Assembly (NCBI GenBank): GCA_951802195.1
Contig: OX637629.1
Location: forward strand, 310,001-374,000
Direction of reading: 5' to 3'
Source: Tausonia pullulans
Taxonomy: Eukaryota > Basidiomycota > Tremellomycetes > Cystofilobasidiales > Mrakiaceae
DNA length: 64,000 nt
Shown: positions 9,173 through 19,612 of the stretch, one piece after another
Numbering within the stretch: the stretch's first letter is position 1
Layout of the letters: the number at the start of each line of letters is the position of its first letter
Notes under the pieces: model-generated
What the model was told of the DNA's origin: nothing
The model's database searches: none
The model's input: only the letters and a program-made list of their open reading frames with translations
Made by a program: the position numbers and the translations under genes

Positions 9173-12100
9173 TCATCCTGGTTGCCTGAATTATCAGTAA
9201 CAGAACCACATCATCAAGTGAATAGAACGCACAGGTCCTTAATGATGCCAACGATCTCGGCAACAACCTGACCGTTCTCGCCCTCAAAGTCGTATCGCTT
9301 TTGAAGACTGCCGGCGTCCTTCGCAACCACAAGTTTGAAGCTGGAGGGAGTCTTGCGCGACTGTTTGACGTCGAGGATTGCAGAGATGTGGTATGAGGAT
9401 GTCCGCATCGAGGAGGGGAACCCGTGCGTGCGTGCTTCGGAGGGCATCTGGAAAGCGATCGATTCAGCGGAGGAGGTCTTTGCGCGACGTGCAAAGGGGC
9501 GGCAACGAACAATGTGGATGTAATCGCCGTCAATGGCGAGCACGCGCTCGTGTCGACCGATGGGCGCCTTCCGCTGAACGGTGTATTTCTGTACCAGAGG
9601 CGCGTCATCAGCAACAGATATGTGCGAAGAGGCCTCTCGCTCGTTCTCACCTTGTAGGTCGTATCGAAGGCAGAGACGAGTCTCGTCTCTGGCGGCGCAT
9701 GCAGATCCTTGAAGACGGAGGCTGCGTGAAGTGACAAGTGAGCAAACAGCTAGAACAGAGCTAGAAATCGGCATCGGCCACCCACCATTTGGATCTCCTC
9801 CCCTTTCGCTGCCACCGCGCATCCCACGGCTGACGGCCCAGCTCCTCCGCACGCATACGAGGTGGGTGACGCCCATGAGGCTCTCGACGGTCCGGTCGAG
9901 AGGGAGGATGAAGGTGAGGTCGGCGAGACACAGGACCCAGTCCTTAACGTTGAAGCGTTTTTTCTTGCAAATGAGCTCAAGGACGTCCGCGAGGTAAGTC
10001 CCCGACGAACTTACAGAGGGGACAAACCGAAGTCAGCTTGAGATCATTGCACGAGACCTACCAAACTCACACGCTGATGGTTGTTGAGATCTTGACGTCG
10101 GATGTGTCGGAAGCATCCTTGATCTTGATTTTGAGGAGCACCATGACGCCGCCGGCGCTGCTTGTCTTAACCATGGATGAGACATCCGCATAGCTGCCGC
10201 CACCGAAGGAGCCCTGGGAGGTCGTCGAGGAGGAAGGAAGTTGAGGTGGAGCGAGGCTAGTCTGAAAGAGGGCCTTTGAAGCGACGGAGCGGGGAGGGAG
10301 AGGAGTCTTAAGGAGGTTGCCGGCGACTGTGATGATGCCAGAGGGAGAGAAAAGTTAGACAAGATATCTCTCAATGATTACACGGACGAGACGTAACGTA
10401 CTTTGTGCTTCGGTCGCCTCGGTGATCGCGAACTCAAGAAACGAGAACTTAACCGCAGCGGCATCGCGATCAAGAGCTGGAAGAGCAGAGTTCGATCAGT
10501 CCGCTTTATTCAAAGAGGAAAGATGCTCAAAGAGGACGCACCAGGAAAATCTTCGTCGACCTCGCCGTCGTCTTCTACGATCCGTAGACCCCAACCAACT
10601 GTGTTCATCCGAATGTCCCGCTCCGTCCCGTCTTCAAGCCCCTCGTCGAGCGGCGGGGTCCGGCCCTCCTCGCAATAAAGGTAAAGTCCGAAGCCGATAA
10701 CCTCCTCAACAGTGGCATCCCTACGGATGCGCGTCTTGATAGGCTTGGACGGCATGTCCGAGTGCGGGAAAAAGAGCGAGAGAGAGAGGGATGGGACGGC
10801 GTTGGGCGAGCCGGAGGGAGGGAGCATGCGGGCGTAGCCTGCAAAGGGAGACGGAGCTTTGGTGGAGTGAGAATCCATGAGAAGAGAGAGACCAGATGCC
10901 TTTGGTGCCGGAGCGGCCAGAGCCATCTTGACAGGATGGAAGGAGGGAGCTCTAGCGATCGGGGGGACCTGCTTCGGCGGCGCGTTCGCTTGCCTGAAAA
11001 AATGAGGACAGAGTAGTCAGAGGAAGCCCCCCGAAAGAGGTGTAAGCATGTACAAAATGACACACGTATTCTGCACGCCCTTGAATATGTCGTTCTCCGT
11101 CTCGAGAGTCGTCTTGACCAGCTCGTCGCCGACAAGGCCGTCCTCGACCTCCTCCTCCAGTTGCTCGCCTCCAAACCCGTCCGCTCGGAAACCCTCAAGC
11201 ATGTCCTCCTCCTCCCGACCTATACCAAGCTCGCCGTCGCTTCCATCCTCGCCGCCAAGGAACATTGACCCAAGGCCAAGCCCGCCAATCATAAGCCCGT
11301 CTTGCTCAAAATCGTCGTACTCCTCGTCGCCATCGACCGCCTCGAGGTATTCCTCCTCGTCTTCCTCGCCTTCACCGTCAATTGATTCGTTCGGCCCACT
11401 CTGCAAGTCGGAGACGGAGACGGACTGGCCATCCTCCGTACTGGCCTGCTCGAACTCCCGCGGCGGCGCGAACCCAGGAGATGTTGGCGCTGAGGGGATC
11501 GCAGGTAGTGGCTCCGAGTCTGAACGACGGCGACGCAATACTGTGGCATTCGGAACAGTTGAGTCGGAGATCCGTCGGTTGAGAAATCGGGAGGGGGATG
11601 AGACAGAGGTCGCGATGAGCGACTCGGCCTGATAGGAGGGCGTGCGGCCATCGAACGCTGCACGCGACTCGGAGTGTGGAGAGGTTGGAGAGGAGACCAT
11701 ATCCGTCATTGTAGGTGAAGGCGAGGTGGAAAACTTGGTTGTCGGGTTCTCCAGGCCCGACTGGACCTGCAGCCGTCGGCGTCTCGCGCCCTCGGGGATA
11801 CGGAAAGCGCCGGGGATGTCGAGCTCCTCCGACTCGAGTCTTCGTAGCGGTTTGCGCGAAGGAGGACCTGCTGAAGCAGTTGCCGGGGAGATTCTAACCT
11901 CTCCGGGGAGATACACGGAGGGAGCGTCAGCGGTGGCCTCCTCGCCCTCCGAGGGTGTCTCGAGAGTCCCGACTCGGCGAGGGAGCCGACGCGTCCCGCT
12001 AACGCGCATCCCTGCCCCGCCGGTCTTCCCAGGACCCATGATGGTTTGTGTATACTTGAGACTACTGCCTCCTGGCTCGCCTAAGTCGGGGATCCGGGGC

Positions 12101-12608
12101 CTCTCCCCCTCGCTCGTGGTCATCTGCGTTGATGCCCGCGCCGGCTGTTTGCCGTTGTGAACCGTTGAGGGCTCGCGGGTATGACGTCGGACGTTGTCGA
12201 ACGGCAGCGGGGCTTGGGACGTCAAGGGAGAATGGCAGACGTAGATCTCGGGCCATCTGCGATAGTGAGAATACCCTGCTCAGCCTCTGAGGATAAAGCA
12301 CTAGCCACATCGACCTCGTCTACGCGGTCGGGCCGCGCTCGCCCACCCATCCTCTTGACAAGGAGGGCAAGACAAGTGCTCACCGTTCAGTGTCACGCCC
12401 TCCACTCGCTCGGATCCAGGGTCCGTCCCCTTCTGGTCGCTCGGCGAGGTCGATGATGCTGGTAGAGACGGAGTCCTTGGTGGCTCGAAGATGCGAGAGT
12501 CGGAGGTTGTGGAGGAGGTAGCTGGGGGTTCGCCGGCGCTTCAGCTTGGTCCAAGTGCTGAGCCAGGACAGGAAGAGACACTGACCTGATGTCTGAGGCG
12601 AGTGCCAT
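9173..12608 (-). CDS. SIN1: TORC2 subunit Sin1/Avo1 (CRIM and PH domains)
   Basis: Scaffold subunit of TOR complex 2 that recruits AGC kinases such as Ypk/Gad8 at the plasma membrane. Exon 1 is 23 nt (MALASDI) and splices to YLLHNLRLSHLRATKDS, the conserved Sin1 N-terminal helix. A long disordered, acidic region follows (for example DGEGEEDEEEYLEAVDGDEE). The CRIM domain holds KTRIRRDATVEEVIGFGLYL and GWGLRIVEDDGEVDEDFP. A Ras-binding-like segment includes YLADVLELICKKKRFNVKDW. The C-terminal PH domain has TSSYHISAILDVKQSRKTPS, FKLVVAKD and KRYDFEGENGQVVAEIVGII. The last intron joins KDL to QPG and a stop at 9173-9175; a longer readthrough end is possible. All three hallmark domains are in the right order. 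Confidence 0.92.
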
Positions 12609-12972
12609 TGTTCCAAGGATGCAAGGCCGACCGAGGGCTCGGCCGGGCGAGATGAGGCGAAGGTGAGATTGATGGTCGAGAGAGGAACTGGGAGGTCGTC
12701 TCAGCACGAAAGCGCGACGGCGGCAAGCGGCGGCCTCCGCCGTCCCATGGCCAAGATTCGCGGCCAAGACGTCTGAGACGTCACGGAAGCCGACTTCAGC
12801 AAACCGAACGAGTAAAACTAAAGTTCAGGGATGGTACTAAGTAGCACAAAGACAGAGCGACGACTGATGTGACGCAGACCGACCGGTCCTGCACCCTCGA
12901 GCCAAGCTCTCGTTCCGGGCTTGTCGCCCTTGTCTCAGATCCCTCTAGCAAATCTTGAATCCACAACTTCAA
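12609..12972. other. Intergenic: SIN1 promoter and ALG6 3' region
   Basis: About 360 bp between two minus-strand genes. No open frame or RNA gene was recognised. It should contain the SIN1 promoter and the ALG6 3' end. Confidence 0.5.
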
Positions 12973-15449
12973 TCATTTCCTTTCTCGCTCCCTCTCCAAC
13001 TCTTGCAGTCTCTTCTTCGCCCCCGCTCTTGCCGCCGCACTTAACGTCCACCCAATCTCCAGCTGCCTTCTCAACGCCGCGAGCCATGCGACCGCAAAGA
13101 CTAAGAAAGAGACCAGCGTGTTGAGGACTGGGTAGAGATCCGGCTTGGATGAGGGTGGCGGAAGGAGGAACTCGGCCAGGTAGAGGAGAAAGATCGTTGG
13201 GTAGGTGAGCTGGTCGGGGAAGGTGGTGGTGGGGGGGGGGGGAGGGGGGGAGCAGTAGTCAGGGGACCATTGGACGAGATCGCAAGCGTTGCGCGGAGAT
13301 AAAGCAGACGCACAGAAGACACGAGCTCGAGGAAGGACGTGGGCACTCGTAGATAAGCGCCGCCGGTGAAGGAACCCGCGAGGTAGTTCCAGAGGAAAGT
13401 GACGACAAAGTGCTGAAGCGCGAGGCCATCCTTCTTGAGCAAAGGCCACAGACTAGATGAGCGAATCAATGTTAGTTTCAGGGCCAGATCAGGGAAATGA
13501 GAAATGGAACTCACCTAAATACGGCGACGTTGTTAACGAATATTCCCCAGTTAACATCCTCCTTCGGCATGTCCACCTCGTCGCCACCAAAGACGGCCAT
13601 GAGGACACCCAGAAGAGGGACGAGGACGCTCTTCTCGTGCACCTGGAAAGCGAAGAGGAAGAAAGCCATTGCGCCCTCCCAGACAAGGACAGGAAGCAAC
13701 CGAGAGACATCGGTGGCTTTGGGGAGGGTGTGTGAGAGGTAGAGAAAGTGGAGGGAGGCTGGAAGGAGGGCTCCAAACGTGAGAAGGAGGGCGAGCGGAG
13801 GGAGGGTCGAGGCTGGGAGGAGATTACGCCACTTGATGACAACGTTGGACGCGCACTTGAGAGGGAAGAGGTAGTCAAGTTGCATGAAGGCAGGAGGCAG
13901 GGAAAACAGACCTGCGCTCACCCAAAAGTTGGCCACCTTGTCCTCAAAAATGCCGCGCGCAAAGGGGAAGATGCGATGGAGGACTTGCTGAAGCTGCGAA
14001 AGTGGGTACAGGAAGGGCGCAAAGACCATGAGAAAGGAGGAAGTGGTGACAATGGCGAGCTTAATGAACAGCCGAGTTCTGGTTCAAAGCGGCGATCAGT
14101 CGCTAGGGGCCACTGTCTTTAAATGGGCTGCAGAACGCACCCGTCCTCCTTGCCAAGGTTCCAGCACTTGCCGATGAGCCAGACGCCGACCGCCGGCGCG
14201 TAATAGAGGCTCATCTGCTTGAACGCGAGACTGCCGACGAATGCGACGCACGCCAAGCCGTCGACGCCCTCACGGAGAAGAACGAGGCTCCACAGGGTTA
14301 GGCCGAGCATTATAGAGTTGAATTGGAAGTGACCGTTGTCGATTAGGATGAGCGCGGGCTGAAGCAGGAAGAGCAAGAGATGGAGTTGCTATATGACAGG
14401 GATAAATGGCGGTCAGGCGCTGTAACACTCTTAGGAGCAAGATGGCGGGCACCTTAGTACGCCTTGATCCTGCGGTATCTCGCCGCCAAAAGATCCACGC
14501 GTAGACGGCGGACCAGTAGACGAAAACCTCCCAGATGAGGACGCTAGCGCGCATGAATGCCTTGAGGCCAAGCGACTCGGCGCCGCGCGATGTATCGAGC
14601 GCGAACCACGAAGGATTCAAGAGGGACCCAACGAGGCCAACAAGATACGAGTGATAGGCGGTGAGAGGTGGATCTGAATTGGAGTGACGTGACAGGCAGG
14701 CAGGTTCAGCCATGGAGAGCTCGGAGCGGGCCGGCGTCTGTCGACTCACAATCGAGGCCCCAATACTGGAGATCGTACCAGTACCACTCGCGTAAATTAA
14801 GATGCTGGGTGATTTCCATCCAATGCCGCTGGGCCTCAAAGTCTCCGAACATGGGCGGCGAGCCGGACCCTGTAGCAAGAGAGGGAGGAAGAGCGCATCG
14901 GGTGCCATTGTCAGCCAGAGCCCCGCTCTCTGTCGCTCCTGGAGACTTTGCCCATCACTCACCGCTATGCCCTCCGAGACCAACACTCCATTTGATCAGC
15001 CCGACGGCGACAAATACCAGTGGGAGAGTAAGTTCCCGAGCCCCGGTCTGCGCCATCCAGTCGATCCATCGTTTCGCTGGGCTCTCCTCGCGTCGCCGGA
15101 CCTTCTTGCCAGACCGTCGAGACGAGTTGCCAGAGGGGAAAACAGAGGATGTCTCGGAGCTGTAGGAAGAAACTGAGTTAGTAAGATGATTGCCATACTT
15201 GAAAGAGCGAACAGTCTGTCGTCGTCGTCGGAGCGATTGAGACGGACCCGGCATGAGAGTGCCGGCTTGAGGTCCGCTGCTTGTAGAGCGAGCTTTTGCG
15301 CGGGTGGAGGCCCTGCTCTCCCTGAGAGAAGGAGACCAAAGACGGGGATGATGTCCTGTGCCTGAGCGAGGACGGCATTGGGCTACAACGGATGATCTGC
15401 GGTGGCTGTTTGGAGCAGGAGAGGTCAGAGACGACGCTGGTCCGTCCAT
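12973..15449 (-). CDS. ALG6: Dolichyl-P-Glc:Man9GlcNAc2-PP-dolichol alpha-1,3-glucosyltransferase
   Basis: ER membrane enzyme that adds the first glucose to the lipid-linked N-glycan precursor. A cytosolic Ser/Arg-rich N-terminus is followed by a first membrane helix [19 protein letters not shown]. Conserved luminal blocks are [34 protein letters not shown] and [12 protein letters not shown] (the catalytic acidic loop region), then [57 protein letters not shown] and [17 protein letters not shown]. These distinguish Alg6 from Alg8. The tail is charged ([14 protein letters not shown]). The start is the first in-frame ATG (15447-15449); codons upstream in the same frame are open but lack ATG. 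It diverges from GLO3. Confidence 0.93.
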
Positions 15450-15908
15450 CACGTCGACAGCACAGACTCGTGCAGCAGCGGACCGGCATCCTCCTCGCCG
15501 CCCGTACCGGAAGTTACGGGTGCGCAAGTTGTCAGGTGTCAGTGACTTTCAGCAGTCAACATTCAAGAAGTCGGCTGATGCACGCATGGAACCATGACTG
15601 CTGGGCTATGAATGGGCGGTGCGATGGCGTTTGGGATAGACGTCTGCCATTGAGATCCTGTGCTGCGCATTCTTTGTATGCGTCTATACAGATGTCTACC
15701 CGTCTAGTGAATCTCTTCCTGGCTCTGGAGGCGATACAAGAGAGCGCAGTGAGGCTTTGGATACGGAGGCAGCTACTGGTCGTCAAGGAGGGGCAACGTG
15801 TCGATCTCGTCTCGCCCTACATCCTCTCCGCCGCGCTCTCTTCCCACTTGAACCCTTGACCACCTCTTCACCTCGCTACGTCCTCTCACGCCCGCCCGTC
15901 CGCCTTCC
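15450..15908. promoter_or_regulatory. Shared divergent promoter region of ALG6 and GLO3
   Basis: The 459 bp between the ALG6 ATG (minus) and the GLO3 ATG (plus) must hold both promoters. The GLO3-proximal half is CT-rich (about 15800-15905), a common basidiomycete transcription-start context. No TATA box stands out. Both products work in the early secretory pathway, so co-regulation from this segment is an inference. Confidence 0.45.
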
Positions 15909-18099
15909 ATGTCGACCGCTCCCCTGCCCAAGTCGGAGACGGCGGCCATCTTTGCCCATCTCCGCTCCCAGCGGGCCAACAAGGTAGGCTCTTGTTCCTA
16001 CTCAACGCTCCAAACAGAGGAAAGGGACGTCGCCGTGCGCTTCTCTCAGCCAGCGAGGCGTCTAGTCTGGCGCCGGCTGGCATACCCTCTCCTTTGCCCT
16101 CTCTCTCCCGTGTCCTCCTTGCTTCGTGATTCGTGCCCATCTGATATGTGTGCTCTTGTCTCCCAAGACCTGCTTCGACTGCCAGGCCAAGAACCCGACG
16201 TGGTCGAGTGTCACCTTTGGTGTCTACCTTTGCCTCGACTGTTCATCCGTCCACCGCAACATGGGCGTCCACATCACCTTTGTCCGGTCAGTGATATCAT
16301 CCAGCTTCCTTTCATGCTTTGTGCGCCTAGGGTCTCTTGATGGAGGATGCTGTCGCTGGCGTCCGTGCGGGAGAGCAAGGTGGCATACCTCGCGTGGATC
16401 GCGCGACGCACCCGAAATGCGAGGCCAGTCTAGCCCCTCACCCTCGTCCTCGCCCGCACCCTTTTCTTTCTTCTGCCGGACTGGGTCTTGAGTTTAGCCG
16501 TTGAGGGAGCACCAAAGACAATATGCTCTTGAGCGCGTAGGGAGACGAGCCGAACCGCCGGGCATTGTTCATGTCGCTGGCATTCCGTCTTCCAGCCCTC
16601 GGGACGCGTCCCTATTCTCATTCCGCGTTGTGAAAGGCGATCGGTGCTGACATCTTTGCTGTCCTCGTCACCGTCCTTCTCTCTCCAGATCCACCAACCT
16701 TGACTCGTGGTCTATTGCCCAGCTCCGAGGCATGAAAGTCGGCGGCAACGCCGTCGCGGCCGAGTTCTTCACCAAGAACGGCGGCTCGAACCTCCTCACC
16801 CTCCAGGACGGCAAGCAGAAGTACACGAGCCGCGTCGCGATGCTCCACAAGGAGGAGCTTGAGCGTCTCAAGGCTGCCGATGCGAAGAGGTGAATGGTAT
16901 AGACGTGTCGGTCGCAAGGCACCCGTCGCCTGCCTGCTCGAGCTGACATCGCACTTACACTTACACGTACCTCGTCTAGGTTCCCCGACAGCATCTTCAT
17001 TGACGGCGTCACCAACGTTGCCGCCTCTGGCACGACCCCCTCGGCTGCAGCCGCGGACGACGACTTCTTCTCCTCATTTGAGAAGACTCCTGCTGTCGTC
17101 GCGAAGCCCGTTGCTGCTGCCCCCCGGCCGGCTGCCGCTGCCACGGCCCCTGCTGCCCCTCGCACGACGTCGTCTTCTGCCCTCCGAACTACGTCGTCGT
17201 CTTCTCTCTCCTCCGCGAGTGGCGCCTCTTCCTCGGGGGCCCCTCGCCCAGGCCAGAAGGTCTCCAAGCTCGGAGCGTCTAAGCTTGGTGCGAAGAAGGC
17301 CGCGGCGCCCATCGACTTTGAGGAGGCCGAGCGTAAAGCCCGCGCGGAGGAGGCAAGGATCACTCAGCTCGGATACGACCGAAGGAAGGAGGAGGAGGAG
17401 GAGAAGAAGAGGCAGGAGGAGGAGGCGACGAAGAAGGCTGCTGCAACGACGGCTGCTTCATCGAGGATGGGTGAAGCGCTAGGATCGTCCAGGTCGACTG
17501 GGGGTGGAAACGGTAAGAGCTCGGCACCGCCGATGCCGAAACTTGGGTTCGGACAGACGTTCGCGGCGCCTGTGGTCAAGGCAGCCAGCAGCAGGTGAGT
17601 CGTTAGGACTCTTCGCTTTGTGAGCGATTGACTGACGCTTCTGCCCACCTTTGCCTCTCCAGCTCCACACCCTCCGCCGAGGAGCGCACCTATGCCCGCG
17701 ATAAATTTGCCACTCAAAAGGGTATCTCATCGGACCAGTACTTCGGACGCGGGTCGTATGATCCGGCCGCCGCGACCGAGGCCCAATCCCGACTGCGCGA
17801 GTTCTCCGGCGCGTCTGCCATTTCGTCGAGCCAGTACTTCGGCAGGGACGAGGATGAGGAGGCTGCTGAGCGGGGGCTTGGAGGAGACTTGGAGGGCGAG
17901 GGCCTCGATGGCCTCGAAAGGGCTGCGAGGGACCTTGCTGGAAGGGTGTTGGCGAACCCGGATGTGCAGGCGCTCGGGGACAGCATTCGGTCGGGAGCGC
18001 TTAAGGTGCGTTTTGCAGGTTCATTCTCGTTGTCTGGTTTGATCGCTGACGTTGTCCATTTTGCAGCTCTCCGACTACCTTGCGTCCATGGACCGTTAA
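15909..18099 (+). CDS. GLO3: ArfGAP of the Glo3/ArfGAP2-3 type
   Basis: GTPase-activating protein for Arf1, acting on COPI coats at Golgi-ER vesicles. It starts [20 protein letters not shown]; the zinc finger reads [20 protein letters not shown] then [20 protein letters not shown], with CxxC-x16-CxxC spacing and the arginine finger in VHRNMG. Then [20 protein letters not shown] and [10 protein letters not shown] Ala/Ser/Pro-rich middle and a Lys/Glu-rich coiled segment ([19 protein letters not shown]) follow. The C-terminus has two copies of the Glo3-type motif, [14 protein letters not shown] and [14 protein letters not shown], and ends DYLASMDR. These C-terminal motifs identify Glo3 rather than Gcs1. 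One intron inside the ArfGAP domain (16287-16688) is 402 bp, far longer than the others. Confidence 0.94.
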
Positions 18100-19612
18100 A
18101 GGAGCGCGATCCTTCCCCCTCTTCCCATTGTTCTGATCCACCACCCTATAGTCGTTTCTTTCGCTTGCCCATATATACAGAATCTCCTGGTTGCGCATAG
18201 TCGAAAATAAAAGAATCGCGTATTCCGACAGACCTGCATCTCGACAGTGGCCAAGGCCTGACGTCTTCGACCGCGCCAGGGGGAGGGAATCACAAGCCCT
18301 ATGAAAGCAGACACGAATCCATCGTCCGGATAGCCCGGTCCGAATCAAAAGATAAACGGACCCGTGCGTTTGGGGTGGGCGGTGAGGGATGGGTGAGCGG
18401 TGGTGCTTGGAGGACCACAGCAATTCCGTAAACGAGAACGAGGGGCCTCAGAGCTCGCCATATGGAGAGCACGCGAGGCCTTTCTTCTTTACTCGGGACC
18501 CCCAAATCTCCTTCACTCCAAGAGGACCGGGCAAGGGAGAATGAGGGCAACGGCCGATGAGGATGAACGTCAGGGCAGCCACCAGGCAATCAACGGTCGA
18601 ACGGTTCCACACATCCTGCCGGATGCGCCCCTTACAAGACCGGGAAACGAAGGGAAAGTTAGAATCCTTGGCCGAGGGACAGAGACCCGAGGTAGGACAG
18701 CCTGCTGAAAACGAATTGGCGCACTATTGTTCAGGAGAAGGATCAATAAGCGCTGTCCTAAGGCATAAGAGACAAAGATAATTTACGAACGAGGCAAGTC
18801 GGCGAGCAGGAGAGTAGAGAAGAAAGAGCATTCAATGGACGAGCAGATTGCGGGGCTCAAAGACGTCAGTCACAAATGAGAGCTGGACGGGACCGAGAGG
18901 TCGGCTGTGTGATATAAGACAAGTTGACCTGTCGTGTAGCGCTCAGTTGTTGCTACAGGCACAGAGCAAGATGCAAGATGCAAGATGCAAAGAGTCCCGC
19001 TAGCTGGCTCTCACATACGGCGAAGAGGTCACTCTCCCTTGCTGCTGGCTGGCTGAGAGAGAAAGCCCTCGGTCCGGTCGGCCCGGTGAGGAACTCGCCA
19101 GGTCCGTTGCCAGGAACAGCTCATTCAACCGAGTGCGGCACGCTGAAGTTCAGCCAGAAAAAAGCTCAATACGCATGGGAACATCAGGATGCTTTCGATC
19201 TCATCACGAGTGTTGATGAAGACCCGCCCGGTACAGGACAAGAGAAAGACAGAGACGAGGTTGATGGCTCTACCGCGGGCCGGTCGCGGGGCTGCAGCCG
19301 GCACTCGCCCTTGGGCTTACCCTTCTCTCTCACCCACCCCTCAACCATCTAAACCCCGCGAGACCGGGCCCGCAAAGCTCAGTCCCCAACCACCATCTAG
19401 CAGCCCTGCAGACCGCTCGTCTCCTCCCACACGCCGCCCGCGACCTCTTTCGACGACCGGCGTCGACTTCAACACCAGCCCGCTTCTTCTCCCCTCTCAG
19501 CAGACCCTTCGCGTCCGTCCGTCCGACCGCTCGCTTCCGGCCACCGCCCCCTTACCCGACAACCCTGGACGCTCTCACCTCTCGCACGCAGATCGTCCCT
19601 CCCAAGCACACC
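18100..19612. other. Intergenic 1.5 kb between GLO3 and GUT1
   Basis: No recognised gene. Open frames up to about 140 codons exist on both strands but overlap one another and match nothing I know. A small direct repeat AAGATGC occurs three times at about 18968-18990. The last 300 bp before the GUT1 start is C-rich and presumably its promoter and leader. An unannotated non-coding transcript cannot be excluded. Confidence 0.45.

Noticed and set aside
9087-9737. Alternative long frame overlapping the SIN1 C-terminus
   Set aside because: The PH-domain motifs are in the other frame.
16668-17363. Long minus-strand open frame opposite GLO3
   Set aside because: It is the complement of a strongly supported coding exon. 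GC-rich codon use with few A/T-ending codons keeps the antisense strand open.
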